Source: CAZIKF01 sp964539825
Lineage (GTDB): Bacteria; Muiribacteriota; UBA6191
DNA length: 64,000 nucleotides
NCBI GenBank assembly: GCA_964539825.1
Contig: CAZIKF010000019.1
Coordinates: 1-64,000, forward strand
Reading direction: 5' to 3'
Shown here: piece by piece, positions 41,596 through 49,541 of the stretch
How the letters are laid out: each line of letters opens with the position of its first letter
Position numbering within the stretch: the stretch's first letter is position 1
Position numbers and translations under genes: made by a program
The notes under the pieces: model-generated
What the model was told of the DNA's origin: nothing
Databases searched by the model: none
The model's input: only the letters and a program-made list of their open reading frames with translations

Positions 41596-42341
41596 AACTT
41601 GGAATGCTCCCAGAGAACCGCGCCAATACTGCTCAGAGAATCAAGGCCAAGGAAGTAAGTATCATCCTTCCAGGATGAACTCTCTATATCCCAGCCCTGG
41701 AAGGCAACCGGCGTTGTTTGCCCATGGATTCCCTGTTGAAAAATTCGACTCTCCTGCAGCCTTTCCTTGACGTCCCGAAAATCCTTGTAGGTCCCGTCCA
41801 CCCCAATTAAAGCCCATGAAAACTCAACATCATGATAGCGAGTCACTTTTTTTAAACCCTGGTTGCGCTCGTATCTATCTTCAAAGCTCTGCTCCACGAT
41901 ACTGTAGCGGGTCAGCTTTACCCTGAGAAAGTCATTCACACCCATTTTTCTACCCAGTTTCTTAAGTACCCCTGGATCATAAAGATCCAAATCTTCTCGT
42001 TGCTCGGAAGCCGGTATATATCTCACTGATGGAACCTCTGAGTCAGGCTTACTACCACCTCGCGAAAGACTTTCCCCGAGCCCGATCGTCTCCTGTGTGG
42101 TCGCTGATAAGCGGCTTACTGAGCCCCCCCCTTGCTTTCCTTTTTTGCGATAAAGATCCCTGACGGAAAGAAGGAGTACGCGAATTTGATCCCTCTTTAC
42201 CGCCTCCTGGAGAATTTTCTGGAATGCGTAGGGCTTAATTTCACTTTTTGTCACCTGGGACACCAGGGACCAATCATGGTTCAAATCACAACTAATCGAC
42301 TGGGAAAGAAACAGAACCATGGCTCCCAATTTCCTCATCAT
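41592..42341 (-). CDS. Hypothetical exported protein
   Basis: 249 residues from the tandem ATG codons at 42341/42338, which follow GCGAGGAGC; the longer reading from 42449 overlaps the permease. A short signal-like start (K-L-G-A-M-V-L-F-L-S-Q-S-I-S-C) could be a lipobox. The body is mixed, with R-V-L-L-L-S-V-R-D-L-Y and later L-G-R-K-M-G-V-N-D-F-L-R-V-K-L, reminiscent of envelope lipoproteins that ask for a specific partner. No family recognised. Confidence 0.5.
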   Translation of the reverse strand: MMRKLGAMVLFLSQSISCDLNHDWSLVSQVTKSEIKPYAFQKILQEAVKRDQIRVLLLSVRDLYRKKGKQGGGSVSRLSATTQETIGLGESLSRGGSKPDSEVPSVRYIPASEQREDLDLYDPGVLKKLGRKMGVNDFLRVKLTRYSIVEQSFEDRYERNQGLKKVTRYHDVEFSWALIGVDGTYKDFRDVKERLQESRIFQQGIHGQTTPVAFQGWDIESSSWKDDTYFLGLDSLSSIGAVLWEHSKF

Positions 42342-42355
42342 GCTCCTCGCGAGGA

Positions 42356-43408
42356 TCAAGAGATCCAGCCTCCGGCAAAGAAATATCCACAGACCGCGGA
42401 GGTCAGAATAACCAGGGTACAAAAGGCTGCTGAAATTCGAAAACCGCAAATGCTTGTGATCACGAAAACGGAAGGAAGAGCGATGGTAGGTCCGGAGAGT
42501 AAAAGGGCCAGGGCAGGACCATCAGGCATACCCATGGTAGTCAATCCCTTTACAGCGATCACGCCCAGGATCGTTCCCAGGTAGAGGATTCCTCCGATTA
42601 CGGAAGCCAGCAAACAAGCCACAAAACCGTTATCCATTAACCGATCCACCATGAGTACCCGTGCATGAGGCTCTAAAAGTCCCACGATAAAAACTCCCAG
42701 AATCAGTTTAGGAACGATATTTTTGAGAAGGAAAAAAGATTTATCGAGCCAATTAATGCGCTCTAAACGACTCAACTGGGTAGTTGCTATGCCTACGACC
42801 ACCAGCAGAAAAACCAGGTTGAGCGGCCCCTTTACCTCCCAGGAAATTTGCTCCAGGGGTAGGGTGATTACCATTCCCATGAGAAAAATAAACAGCATGG
42901 TACGAGAAAGAATACTACTCTTCTCGCCACCTACGAGGGCCATCTCCGCCTGCCCCTCTCTGCGGTCTTCAAAATCAGCGAAAACCCGGGAGAGAAAAAA
43001 ACCTAACCCCAGGGCGATCACCGGCACAAAAAGGAGCCTGGCAAACCCCAGCGAAGAACCAAGCAGCTGAAAGGTGAACAAAATCGCGATTACATTGATA
43101 GCGGGTCCCGCATATAAAAAGGTTATCGCGGGTCCTATCCCCGCCCCGCGTTGATAAATGGTTTGAAATAATGGCAGGATTCCGCAGGCGCAGACCGATA
43201 GAACCCCACCCGCAACCAGGGAAATAGGATAACTTACCAGGGGACTAACCCCTCGGGCCAGGAAACGAATGATCGTATGACGGGGGATAAAAGTCGCGAT
43301 ACCTCCCGCTATAAAAAAGGCCGGCAGAAACGCACCTGCAAGCCGTTTGATCACATATAGCTCAACTGCCTGAAACCCTGGCTTTATGACACTGAAGAGA
43401 TCTTCCAA
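42356..43408 (-). CDS. YraQ/DUF318-type permease
   Basis: 350 residues, about eight transmembrane segments in two halves. S-V-C-A-C-G-I-L-P-L-F-Q-T-I-Y-Q-R-G-A-G-I-G-P-A-I-T-F-L and the second-half G-M-P-D-G-P-A-L-A-L-L-L-S-G-P-T-I-A-L-P are the paired motifs of the DUF318 family. Relatives include ArsP, which exports trivalent organoarsenicals; others have unknown cargo. No arsenic genes are adjacent, so cargo is left open. Confidence 0.83.
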   Translation of the reverse strand: MEDLFSVIKPGFQAVELYVIKRLAGAFLPAFFIAGGIATFIPRHTIIRFLARGVSPLVSYPISLVAGGVLSVCACGILPLFQTIYQRGAGIGPAITFLYAGPAINVIAILFTFQLLGSSLGFARLLFVPVIALGLGFFLSRVFADFEDRREGQAEMALVGGEKSSILSRTMLFIFLMGMVITLPLEQISWEVKGPLNLVFLLVVVGIATTQLSRLERINWLDKSFFLLKNIVPKLILGVFIVGLLEPHARVLMVDRLMDNGFVACLLASVIGGILYLGTILGVIAVKGLTTMGMPDGPALALLLSGPTIALPSVFVITSICGFRISAAFCTLVILTSAVCGYFFAGGWIS

Positions 43409-43420
43409 GATTTATCTTTC

Positions 43421-44419
43421 CTAGTTTAGAGTACGAGAAACCTTGAAGACCGATTGTTCCGTGAGGGTACCCGCGACTCCTGAAAACCGAGTTACTGACA
43501 GGTCCGTTTGATCAGAAGTGGCGGTCACCGTACCCTGGCTTACAGCATTGACCTGTACCGATACCGATACGGCCTCCTGCCCATATAAATTCGCGTCTCT
43601 TGTAGAGAGAACCTTCATTTCATCCACAAAATAAGAAGCTGTGAACATATCCGGTACACCCGTAACTGGATCTATGGCTCCCGATACAATCTGAATCGCG
43701 GCCTGTGAATTGGGAAACACTCCTGTGTTTGTAGGCGGAGAGGGTACAGGACTGGCTCCGTTTACCACATTCCCCTGGTTGATCCACTGGGACAAATCAA
43801 TGGCCTCATATAGGGTCGGCAGGGCTCCTGCAAAAGGATCCAGGGTTGAGATGTCTTCATAGAACCGTACTAAATGAAGATTGGTACGAAACCTTGCCGC
43901 GCTGGCAGGCGCGATATTTACTTTGAATAAATCTTCCAGTCGGGGATTGCCTCCGGGCACGTCGCCATTGGTCCAAATATCATTATTATTATCAAAATCA
44001 GTATCTTCAACCGCATCTCTATTCAGTGGATCTATACTAACCATTGAACCTGCGATGAAAGCGGGTCCTGGATTGGTGACAATGGATCCTATCCCCCTGG
44101 ATGAATTATCAGTGACGCCGGTATATACCTGTGTCCAATTTCCAGGGAAGTCCGCATAGCCGGCGGAATGATCAAAAAAAGGATTTTTTCCAATGGCATA
44201 AGCAGCGGCATCATAGGCTTCGGTGGACAACAACCTCATTTTTAGACGTGCGTGCTGCAGCGCGCCCTTGGCCACGTATTTCATTTGCAAGTGCTTGAGA
44301 TTATGAAAAATGACAGGTCTATCCTGCTTGTCGGATCGCAGCAGCATGATGACAGTGATGCTAAGAATCCCGATAAAGGCAAAGACCATTGGAATTGCCA
44401 TACCTCGACGGGTATTCAT
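43421..44419 (-). CDS. Type IV pilus-associated (PilX-like) protein
   Basis: 332 residues. N-terminus M-N-T-R-R-G-M-A-I-P-M-V-F-A-F-I-G-I-L-S is a prepilin-like hydrophobic helix without the F-T-L-x-E site, typical of PilX/GspK-type minor pilins. The remainder is beta-rich and secreted. It overlaps the prepilin gene at 44416 by 4 nt, which with the divergent prepilin gene at 45458 makes a minor-pilin cluster. Confidence 0.62.
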   Translation of the reverse strand: MNTRRGMAIPMVFAFIGILSITVIMLLRSDKQDRPVIFHNLKHLQMKYVAKGALQHARLKMRLLSTEAYDAAAYAIGKNPFFDHSAGYADFPGNWTQVYTGVTDNSSRGIGSIVTNPGPAFIAGSMVSIDPLNRDAVEDTDFDNNNDIWTNGDVPGGNPRLEDLFKVNIAPASAARFRTNLHLVRFYEDISTLDPFAGALPTLYEAIDLSQWINQGNVVNGASPVPSPPTNTGVFPNSQAAIQIVSGAIDPVTGVPDMFTASYFVDEMKVLSTRDANLYGQEAVSVSVQVNAVSQGTVTATSDQTDLSVTRFSGVAGTLTEQSVFKVSRTLN

Positions 44420-45342
44420 TGGAACCTACCTTTAAAGGTGACTAGCTGAATCATTTTTGCTCCACCCCTTTCATCCACACGAGATCGCTGGGCTGCCTGA
44501 GTCCAATCCGTCCCCGCAGTTTCAAAGGCATTTTGCCATCCCCAGCGAATAAAGAGCTGAATCTTGGCGAAGTTCGCGTACTGGGCATTGCTTGCGTTTG
44601 CACCGAGGTAATTAAACGGAATATTGGCATTATCGAGGGGGATGGAAATTTCTTCATCGCTCTTGGTTCGTCTATCGTGAAGTCCCGGATCAATCGCCCA
44701 TTGGGGCTGATAGTAGGGGCTATATGCCGTGTAATCTCCGTTTCCCTCTACTGGAATATTGGCAAAGGAATCTGACCTGAGATAAGTAACGGCAGAGCTC
44801 AGGCTTAGCGTATCGTAGAGATGATGAGGTTTATTGGGAACCTGCTCATAATCAATAGATGGGTTTTCCAGATATCCATGTGAAACCCATGTGGTCCTTC
44901 CCGCGGACCCGGGAACACCTACATGGTAGGCACCAATGTAGAGATCCGTGTAATAATTTTCTCTGCCTATCTTAAAATACCTCGCTTTGGACATGACACT
45001 TTGACAGGTCGCCGGCGGGGCAGTCTGAGCGCAGTAGTTCCCTAAAAAGTCATTTCTACCGATTGTGGCCGTTGTGAATCCTGCAGATTCCCGACTTGCG
45101 TCTGCATCCCGTAGTGGGTTGGCCAGCGGGTTGGAAAAATCAAGGTCTTGAAATCTCACCGAATCATTGAGAAGGAACTCCAAAATACTAGCCCCTACAT
45201 TGGATGCATTGGAGTAACTATTGGAGATATCAGTCTTGCGAACTCCGCTCCACATGACGCCCATCAGGGGAACCAGAGCAAATGCCAAAACGGCAAGGGC
45301 AACCAAAACTTCCGTTAGAGTAAATCCATTATCTCTTTTCAT
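44416..45342 (-). CDS. Prepilin-type protein (PilV/GspI-like)
   Basis: 308 residues. N-terminal K-R-D-N-G-F-T-L-T-E-V-L-V-A-L-A-V-L-A is a textbook class III signal cut before Phe with Glu at mature position 5, followed by a hydrophobic helix. The rest is a globular secreted domain with two nearby Cys (C-A-Q-T-A-P-P-A-T-C). Minor pilin of a type IV pilus or type II secretion pseudopilus; PilD, PilQ and motor genes are not in this window. Confidence 0.85.
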   Translation of the reverse strand: MKRDNGFTLTEVLVALAVLAFALVPLMGVMWSGVRKTDISNSYSNASNVGASILEFLLNDSVRFQDLDFSNPLANPLRDADASRESAGFTTATIGRNDFLGNYCAQTAPPATCQSVMSKARYFKIGRENYYTDLYIGAYHVGVPGSAGRTTWVSHGYLENPSIDYEQVPNKPHHLYDTLSLSSAVTYLRSDSFANIPVEGNGDYTAYSPYYQPQWAIDPGLHDRRTKSDEEISIPLDNANIPFNYLGANASNAQYANFAKIQLFIRWGWQNAFETAGTDWTQAAQRSRVDERGGAKMIQLVTFKGRFQ

Positions 45343-45457
45343 TTAAACCTAATTATACTCTCATAAGTGGTAAACCGCTTTTTTCACAGTATAATTGTAA
45401 TAATTGTAAAGGGGTACTAATCAAAGAACATCTTTCCCAGCCAGGGCCATCCAAATA

Positions 45458-46288
45458 ATGTCTTTTCGTCTCAAAGCCTTCATACGCGGATTCACACTCA
45501 CGGAATTGCTCATTGCGTCTGCAATTCTCACTATATTTATGGTGGGGCTGGGTACTTTTTTTCTTAAGGGCAACCAGGCGGCGGCAAAAGGGACCTGGAG
45601 GACCCACACGATTGCCCGGGCCAGAACAGGGATGAAATTTCTTCAAACCGCGTTAGATAAGACCTCCTATCCTTCCTATACCGGACCCAATGCTTTTGAT
45701 GAAATTAGCCCCTGGGATGCCGAGGCTTCTGATTATGATCTCACCTTCTATCTACCCTTTTCTAAAGACAGCACCGAACCCGTTACTTTTGAAGCCGGAG
45801 TCCACGAAGGGACCATCTTGCAATTTATCACTGTAAGTCCTTATCAAGTGGCTCCAGATCTTAGTGTAGCCCAGATGGGAGTGGCCACTCGCTATACCTT
45901 TTCTTTCCCGATTGCCGCAGACATACCCCCAAGAAATGTTTTTGACGGAAACCGTGGAATCAATACCTTCACGACAACCCTCTCCATAACAGCCGAGGAA
46001 GGTACCTATTCTTATGATCCGGCCGCAAATACCTTTAATAACCCTGATTTCTCCGCCGGAAGATCAAGGCGAATCACAGTTCCTGACGTTCACCGCTTCG
46101 TTTTTTTCATTTTCAGCTCCAATCCGAATCCTGAATATGCGGACGAAACCGACGCTGCCCGTACGCCCGCGCTATTTCCGCGTATCACCTTGCAGATCAC
46201 CCTGGAGAGCCGCGACCCCTTTGACGCGAGACTGGTGATCACCCAGGATCTAATTTACATGGTGAATACCCAGATAAGAGCAATCTAA
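45458..46288 (+). CDS. Prepilin-type protein (PilW/GspJ-like)
   Basis: 276 residues. F-I-R-G-F-T-L-T-E-L-L-I-A-S-A-I-L-T carries the prepilin cleavage site and helix; the globular part has no Cys pair. Divergent from the gene at 44416-45342 with a 115-bp spacer containing ataattgta twice in tandem, so the promoters share a small region. It converges on the fusion gene at 46428, with hairpins between them. Confidence 0.82.
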   Translation: MSFRLKAFIRGFTLTELLIASAILTIFMVGLGTFFLKGNQAAAKGTWRTHTIARARTGMKFLQTALDKTSYPSYTGPNAFDEISPWDAEASDYDLTFYLPFSKDSTEPVTFEAGVHEGTILQFITVSPYQVAPDLSVAQMGVATRYTFSFPIAADIPPRNVFDGNRGINTFTTTLSITAEEGTYSYDPAANTFNNPDFSAGRSRRITVPDVHRFVFFIFSSNPNPEYADETDAARTPALFPRITLQITLESRDPFDARLVITQDLIYMVNTQIRAI

Positions 46289-46296
46289 GGATTCAT

Positions 46297-46312
46297 GAGA
46301 TCTTTTGATCTC
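46297..46312 (+). terminator. Small hairpin after the prepilin gene
   Basis: GAGATC-TTTT-GATCTC, a perfect 6-bp stem 8 bp past the stop codon; no strong T-run follows. Confidence 0.3.
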
Positions 46313-46313
46313 C

Positions 46314-46400
46314 AGGAAACAAAGGAACAATTGAATCATTGGAATAAGTATGGCGAATCCATTCCATTGCTCCCATTGATTCCAATGATTCTATTGATTC
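46314..46400. repeat. Inverted array of 9-bp repeats between convergent genes
   Basis: Plus arm: gaaacaaag / gaacaatt / gaatcattg / gaat; minus arm: gaatcaata / gaatcattg / gaatcaatg / ggagcaatg. GAATCATTGGAAT (46333-46345) and ATTCCAATGATTC (46379-46391) form a perfect 13-bp stem with a 33-nt loop. It sits in the 139-bp gap between two converging stop codons, where it could act as a two-way terminator. Confidence 0.6.
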
Positions 46401-46427
46401 TTGCTCTCGCAAAAGAGCACGGGCTAC

Positions 46428-49400
46428 CTAAGGTAGTCCGTAGATAGTCTCGTCAGGAGGCTGATTGGTCTCAAGGAGCTTGGGCAGTGAATCCATAAGT
46501 CTTTTGCTCGCGCCTCGGACCACGTAGTAGTCATTGATGAGCAAAGTCGGCGCGGCCACCACCTGCTTTTGGGCAAGATCAATCAGACTCATCAGCAGTT
46601 CCCTGGCCCCCTCGGGTCCCCCCACACATTCGGAGATCTTCTTCTGAAGACCCTGTTCAATCCCGGCGGCCTGAAAACCTGCGCTACGCAGGCCATCTCC
46701 ATCCAATGCTTGTATTGCTTTGGAAAGGTCTTCCTGAGATCGAGCCTTAGCGAGAGATTCTGAAACCACAGTGGAAACATGCTTCAGGTATGCCCGTGTT
46801 TTCGTTGACTCGGCATGACGAGCAGTACAAAGTTGAGTCAGAGCCTCCAGGATCTCTTTCTTTCCGTTGCGAGATTGAAGGTAGATGGGCATGGAACGTC
46901 CTGCCCCATCGTTATACATGACCATAAATGCCTGGTCTCTAACCTTGGGATCTTCAAGATTGGTCTGAACTTGTGACACCAGGGGCACTACCTGAAAGTC
47001 TACCGCCATTTTAAGAGTTTCTTCTGCTTTTCGAATGATCTCAAGGGCGTCTTTCTGCACCCCTATCGTCTGTGCATAAGGATTGGTATAGATTTTTAAA
47101 CTCTTCAAGTTGGGGGCTGAATCCAGGCTGGCAACCTCATTCACCAGGGGATTGATGAAGTATACCCCTCCAGAGACCGCCAGATAGCGCTCCAACCTCT
47201 TGGTCCTTGGTGATTTCTTAAAATCCGATCCCTGGAAGACGAAAAGGGGGAATCGACTGACCTTAATCTGTTCCAGGATCTTCTTTGCCTTAGCAGATTC
47301 GCTTGAGATAGTCTCCACTTCTAGCTTAGGGTAAAGCTGGAATAGATTCTGTAAAAACCTGCCGCTCTCGCAGAGGCCACAGTCCTCGTCAACAATCATT
47401 GTCAACTGGACCGCTACAGGCTCCTTAAACTCACACACCGCATCCCTCGTACCTGGAGATTTACAAAACCCGTTCTTACCCTCCTTAACGCAGTGGGCAT
47501 CATTTGAGCAAGCTGCCACATTGATGCAGTTTTCGGAGGCTCCTTCCATAGCATCACAAATTTGAAACTCCAGGGGAGATGTATCAAAGGGTAATGCGTA
47601 GGGGGAACCATTAACCCTTAGTGTGGGTGAGGCGGAGATTCCCTTGTCATTTCCATGGGCTATGTTTTCACGAAACCAGGTATCGCCCCGACCATCCTTT
47701 ATTGCGGCTTCTACCTGGTCTATTTTTAAACCCAATTTCAGAGCTGGAGCCCGCCAGTCTCCGTACACATTCTTGTTGCGCTCCAAAACATAGGCAAAGA
47801 AAGAATCTGGAAAAAGTTTTGAGATTACAACCTGGCGTATATCTTCATCTACTTCAGACTTTCCATGCAAAGATTGGAACTTCGCATCAGGATCCAGTTC
47901 AAAATCCGCCTTGCAGCCAGGCTCGGAACTCTCACTCTCCTTGGAAATGACCTTCTCTTTTTTCGCTTGTTTCCCCTGCATCTCCTTTACTTTACCCTCT
48001 ACATCCGTAGCGATAAATCTCAAATTCAACTGCACTCGATCGGAATATTTTTGAACCAGGGGGAGAAGTTTGTTTTCGGCCTTTAAACCAAAAGGACACT
48101 CGCTCATAACATATAAATCCATGACCACCGTGGAGCTCTTTTGGATCGGCACACTTGGCGCATTAGATGGTGCTGGAGTACTGTGGTCTACCATGGGTTT
48201 GAAGGCGGCATACTGAAAATAGGGGGAATTTTCCGAGTCATGGCACTGCATGCAGCGACTTTTAGGAACTTCCAGGGAAATATTCTTCTTACTCGGGTTT
48301 CTAACATGGTTGTAACCAGCTCCGTGACAGGATTCACATCCTACGTTTTGGAGCTGCTTTAGGCGGGTGGATATCTTATAACCGGACTCATATCCAAATC
48401 CTATGGAATGGCACTTCACACAAGCGGGTACAAAATCACGCTTCTTTTGGAGAAGAACATCGAAGGCGTGTGAGTGAGAAGTGCTCTTGTGCTGATCGTA
48501 CTCAGCTTTATGGCAGCTCTTGCAGTTTTCTGAGCCCACAAATCGGTTTTTTCCCTCGGAAACCAATTGTTCCATGGGGTCCGACTCAAATAGCTTCGAA
48601 AAACCCTTTTGCAGCTCGGGGTCCTCTTCCACAGCCTTATAAAATGAATCAACAATGGACTTGATCTCCTTATTCTCCTCATAGGAATCCAACACCGCCA
48701 GGGAAGTATACTTTTTCGCAGCAAGGTCAAATTTCTTGACCATCTTCCCCTTTTCCCCGGGATAAATTACGGGAACTCCCCTTATCCACTCAAATTCACC
48801 ATGAGATTGATTTGCTATAACCAGGCGTAACTTGGACTTCAACGATTTGATGATTGGATCGAGCTCATCGGGCTTCAATCCCGATAGAAGAATCAAATTT
48901 TTAGTCTTCCTATAGGGTTTTAATGCCTCAAGCGGAGGAACAACCTTGAAGTCAGAATGCACTTGAATAGACGGTGACACCAGGGAGAGTACCTGAAATC
49001 CATTTATTTCCTTGTGTCTTTGAAATGGGAAGGAGCCATCTTGGGAGGACATCAAATTTGTAGCTACGAAAAGCTCCTTGCCAGGGAGATTCTTAAGAAA
49101 GGTGGTAGCTTTCTGCGCTTCCTTGCTTGATAGTCCGACAGCATCGTAGCCAAGCTTTAGGAAGGATTGGGCATAATGAAGATTTCTTGTTTCATCAAGC
49201 TTATGTTTTATATCTATAAAATTACCGCTATCAAGCAGCAGAAAATCCTTTTCGTCTACAATTGCTTGAGGTCGTCTGGAAATTCCTCCCAGCATCCCTT
49301 CCACACAGCCACAGGGCTCCAGGTAGCTAGCTGTGTTTCCGGTAACCAATATAGTCTTTACACCAGCCTCCAATAAGCTACTGCCTACCAGAAATCCGAG

Positions 49401-49439
49401 CCATAAAACAAAAATATTTCTTAGTTTCATCACATTCAC
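46428..49439 (-). CDS. Phosphoesterase-like / tetraheme cytochrome / double thioredoxin-like fusion protein
   Basis: 1003 residues. Signal peptide to about 25. Residues 28-290 resemble a metallophosphatase/5'-nucleotidase fold and start with L-E-P-C-G-C-V-E-G-M-L-G-G-I-S-R-R, a motif seen in proteins joined to multihaem cytochromes. Four CxxCH haem sites follow: 306-310, 340-344, 368-372, 396-400. Residues 435-630 form a DsbA/GILT-like thioredoxin fold (M-S-E-C-P-F-G, single Cys448; S-P-T cis-Pro motif at 604-606). Residues 680-1003 hold a further thioredoxin-like unit with D-C-G-L-C (Cys687, Cys690) and a terminal A-P-T-L-L-I-N. It likely works in the periplasm in electron transfer or protein thiol handling. 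Confidence 0.72.
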   Translation of the reverse strand: MNVMKLRNIFVLWLGFLVGSSLLEAGVKTILVTGNTASYLEPCGCVEGMLGGISRRPQAIVDEKDFLLLDSGNFIDIKHKLDETRNLHYAQSFLKLGYDAVGLSSKEAQKATTFLKNLPGKELFVATNLMSSQDGSFPFQRHKEINGFQVLSLVSPSIQVHSDFKVVPPLEALKPYRKTKNLILLSGLKPDELDPIIKSLKSKLRLVIANQSHGEFEWIRGVPVIYPGEKGKMVKKFDLAAKKYTSLAVLDSYEENKEIKSIVDSFYKAVEEDPELQKGFSKLFESDPMEQLVSEGKNRFVGSENCKSCHKAEYDQHKSTSHSHAFDVLLQKKRDFVPACVKCHSIGFGYESGYKISTRLKQLQNVGCESCHGAGYNHVRNPSKKNISLEVPKSRCMQCHDSENSPYFQYAAFKPMVDHSTPAPSNAPSVPIQKSSTVVMDLYVMSECPFGLKAENKLLPLVQKYSDRVQLNLRFIATDVEGKVKEMQGKQAKKEKVISKESESSEPGCKADFELDPDAKFQSLHGKSEVDEDIRQVVISKLFPDSFFAYVLERNKNVYGDWRAPALKLGLKIDQVEAAIKDGRGDTWFRENIAHGNDKGISASPTLRVNGSPYALPFDTSPLEFQICDAMEGASENCINVAACSNDAHCVKEGKNGFCKSPGTRDAVCEFKEPVAVQLTMIVDEDCGLCESGRFLQNLFQLYPKLEVETISSESAKAKKILEQIKVSRFPLFVFQGSDFKKSPRTKRLERYLAVSGGVYFINPLVNEVASLDSAPNLKSLKIYTNPYAQTIGVQKDALEIIRKAEETLKMAVDFQVVPLVSQVQTNLEDPKVRDQAFMVMYNDGAGRSMPIYLQSRNGKKEILEALTQLCTARHAESTKTRAYLKHVSTVVSESLAKARSQEDLSKAIQALDGDGLRSAGFQAAGIEQGLQKKISECVGGPEGARELLMSLIDLAQKQVVAAPTLLINDYYVVRGASKRLMDSLPKLLETNQPPDETIYGLP

Positions 49440-49541
49440 TTCCTATTGAACTCTCCCGGGCAGTCTCTAATAGCAAGAGTTCCTATCGGCAACATACGAA
49501 AAGAGGAGATCAAATGCAATCCGTATCAGAGTGGATTGAAA

